From positions 1 through 23,893 of the IMG/VR virus record IMGVR_UViG_3300042527_000968: a stretch of 23,893 nt of DNA; one strand, given 5' to 3'. Shown in pieces: positions 22,573-23,893 of this stretch (its first letter is position 1; each line of letters opens with the position of its first letter). The DNA comes from a virus. Both the position numbers and the translations under genes were made by a program. The notes beneath the pieces were generated by a model. That model had not been told where the DNA came from. It saw only the letters and a list, made by a program, of their open reading frames with translations, and ran no database searches.

Positions 22573-22904
22573 AGTTCCTCTATTATAAAACTATTGAGAT
22601 ATTCAAAGTGTAATAGAGAATCGTTTTCTTTAATCAGTATTAAAACTAAGCAGTTCTTTTCGTAAGTTTTTAAAATATTTTTTGTTCTTTCTAAAGAATT
22701 GATATCTTCTTCCAAAACTCTTTTGGAACGATATCCTAAACCTAATGTTCTCCATTCATTTTCTTGATTAAACAATATTTTATCTTGATTACGATTTTTA
22801 AGATTCAAAAGAAGTTGAATTCTACGTGTAATAATTTCTTTGGTTTTTTTAGATAATGAGCCCAAAATAATATTAAAATATTCATCTTCTAGATAATTGG
22901 ACAT
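22569..22904 (-). CDS. hypothetical protein, first gene of the operon
   Basis: A 111-aa protein with 'SKKTKEIITRRIQLLLNLKN' near residues 18-37 and 'RTLGLGYRSKRVLEEDINSL' (52-71), basic helices that could contact DNA or RNA, and a hydrophobic strand near the end. No family is recognised. There is no clear ribosome site. It is the first minus-strand gene, divergent from the transporter, so the operon promoter should lie in 22905-23031. A regulator is possible by position only. Confidence 0.5.
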   Translation of the reverse strand: MSNYLEDEYFNIILGSLSKKTKEIITRRIQLLLNLKNRNQDKILFNQENEWRTLGLGYRSKRVLEEDINSLERTKNILKTYEKNCLVLILIKENDSLLHFEYLNSFIIEEL

Positions 22905-23031
22905 TGAAGTGTGGTTTATTTAAATAAAAGAGGATAATAACTACTTATTTTTACTAAGAAAACTCGCGTTATTTTGTGAGGTGAATTATAATTAGAAAAT
23001 TTAAATCATTATTTAAAATATAAAAGAAATT
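22905..23031. promoter_or_regulatory. divergent intergenic region
   Basis: 127 bp, very AT-rich, between the phage operon and the transporter gene. It contains the perfect 14-bp palindrome TTTATTTAAATAAA at 22915-22928, close to the phage operon start and a possible operator. A consensus -10 TATAAT lies at 22987-22992 facing the transporter, without a clear -35. It may hold the prophage-chromosome junction, but no attachment repeat can be seen. Confidence 0.4.
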
Positions 23032-23893
23032 ATGTCTAATAAAATTCAAACGTTTACTGATCTTAGAATAGGCTTTAAAAAAGTGGTTTTATTATTATCT
23101 TTTGGAACACTTTTTGAATATTTTGACCTCATGTTATATGTCCACATGGGAAGTATTTTGAACGAGTTATTTTTTGGAACTAATGACGCTGAGTCTACAA
23201 GACTTCTAAATGCTTTAGGGCTTTTTCTTACATTTGGAGCTAGACCACTCGGTGCATATGCTTTTGGTAAAATAGGAGATACTTATGGACGTGTAATAGT
23301 AATGTATATAACAACAATCATGATGGCTCTTGCTTGTGGTATTATGGCTATTTTACCGACTTATGCTCAAATAGGGCTTACAGCCGGTATTATAATGAGT
23401 TTATGTAGGATAATACAGAGCTTGTCATCGGTAGGAGAAGTAACAAGTTGTGATCTTTATTTGATAGAAACTTCAAAACCTCCAATACAATATCCACTAG
23501 CAGGGGTTGCAGATGTTTTTGGAATATTAGGAGGAACACTTGCTTTAGGTGTAGTGTCTTTAGTTACAATGACTAATTTTGATTGGAGAATGGCCTTTTG
23601 GGCTGGAGCAGGAATTGCATTTATTGGATTTTATGCAAGAAAAGCTTTAGCAGAAACTTCTGATTTTTCAGATGTTCAAATGAAAATTAAGCTCATTATG
23701 AATAAATTCAAAGTTTCTTATAAAGAAGCGAAAAAAATAATGTATAAAAACACAGAAGAAAAACAATATAAAAAAGGAGTTAAAAAAGCTCTATTGGTAA
23801 TTCAATGTGTCTACCCATTATATTTTCATTTATCTTATATTTATTGTGGAGATTTATTAACAAGGCTTTTTGGTTATTCAGCAGTAGATGTTA
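23032..23893 (+). CDS. MFS transporter, ProP-like (truncated by the window end)
   Basis: Open frame from ATG 23032 (MSNKIQTFTDLRIGF) to the edge, 287 codons with no stop. Successive hydrophobic segments are consistent with an MFS carrier: 'VVLLLSFGTLFEYFDLMLYV' as the first helix, then 'FGKIGDTYGRV' (the MFS motif A loop, G-x-x-x-D-x-x-G-R), 'SLCRIIQSLSSVGEVTSCD' (the ProP-type R-x-x-Q-G-x-x-x-x-G-E helix), and 'DWRMAFWAGAGIAFIGF' as a later helix. ProP-family carriers take up osmolytes or metabolites with protons, and Rickettsia carry many copies. It is probably a chromosomal gene beside the prophage. AAAGAAA before the ATG is only a weak ribosome site. Confidence 0.85.
   Translation, partial: MSNKIQTFTDLRIGFKKVVLLLSFGTLFEYFDLMLYVHMGSILNELFFGTNDAESTRLLNALGLFLTFGARPLGAYAFGKIGDTYGRVIVMYITTIMMALACGIMAILPTYAQIGLTAGIIMSLCRIIQSLSSVGEVTSCDLYLIETSKPPIQYPLAGVADVFGILGGTLALGVVSLVTMTNFDWRMAFWAGAGIAFIGFYARKALAETSDFSDVQMKIKLIMNKFKVSYKEAKKIMYKNTEEKQYKKGVKKALLVIQCVYPLYFHLSYIYCGDLLTRLFGYSAVDV

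Overview
This window is most likely part of a temperate, tailed-phage genome (prophage) in an obligate intracellular alphaproteobacterium of the Rickettsiales. The evidence for the host is indirect. The DNA is very AT-rich, the last gene is a ProP-type MFS transporter of the kind found in many copies in Rickettsia, and several phage genes look like alphaproteobacterial phage families. No integrase, tRNA or attachment site is visible, so the prophage edge is only inferred, near 22905-23031.

Almost everything runs on the minus strand, so the phage reads from right to left. At 22904-18772 there is an early/replication and packaging-start block. It holds three small unknown genes, a 485-aa putative replication protein, four short genes (one resembling a phage ssDNA-binding-type family) and a small-terminase-like HTH protein. 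Large terminase (18794-17556) follows. A cold-shock-domain gene (17353-17559) is the only plus-strand gene inside the phage block and overlaps the terminase end tail to tail.

After a promoter-sized gap come the portal (17120-15687) and a tightly coupled three-gene cassette: a collagen-like fibre protein, a patatin phospholipase with intact catalytic residues, and a 1485-aa fibre ending in a peptidase-S74 intramolecular chaperone. Two small unknown proteins and a MuF-like head protein follow. The head and tail modules then run to the left edge: protease/scaffold, cement protein, major capsid, DUF4054 adaptor, gp10-like connector, head closure, neck terminator, tail sheath, tail tube, tail chaperone with a -1 frameshift, and the start of the tape measure. 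The sheath-tube pair indicates a contractile (myovirus-like) tail.

The signals most worth following are: three 12-bp iterons at exactly 22-bp spacing inside the replication gene, read in three different frames (a lambda O-like intragenic origin); an A9 slippery run that opens the -1 frame for a G/GT-type tail chaperone; a nested scaffold start with a good Shine-Dalgarno inside the protease gene; a highly structured non-coding element at 6737-6910 with a plus-strand promoter and terminator; and the fibre-patatin-fibre cassette inserted between portal and MuF.
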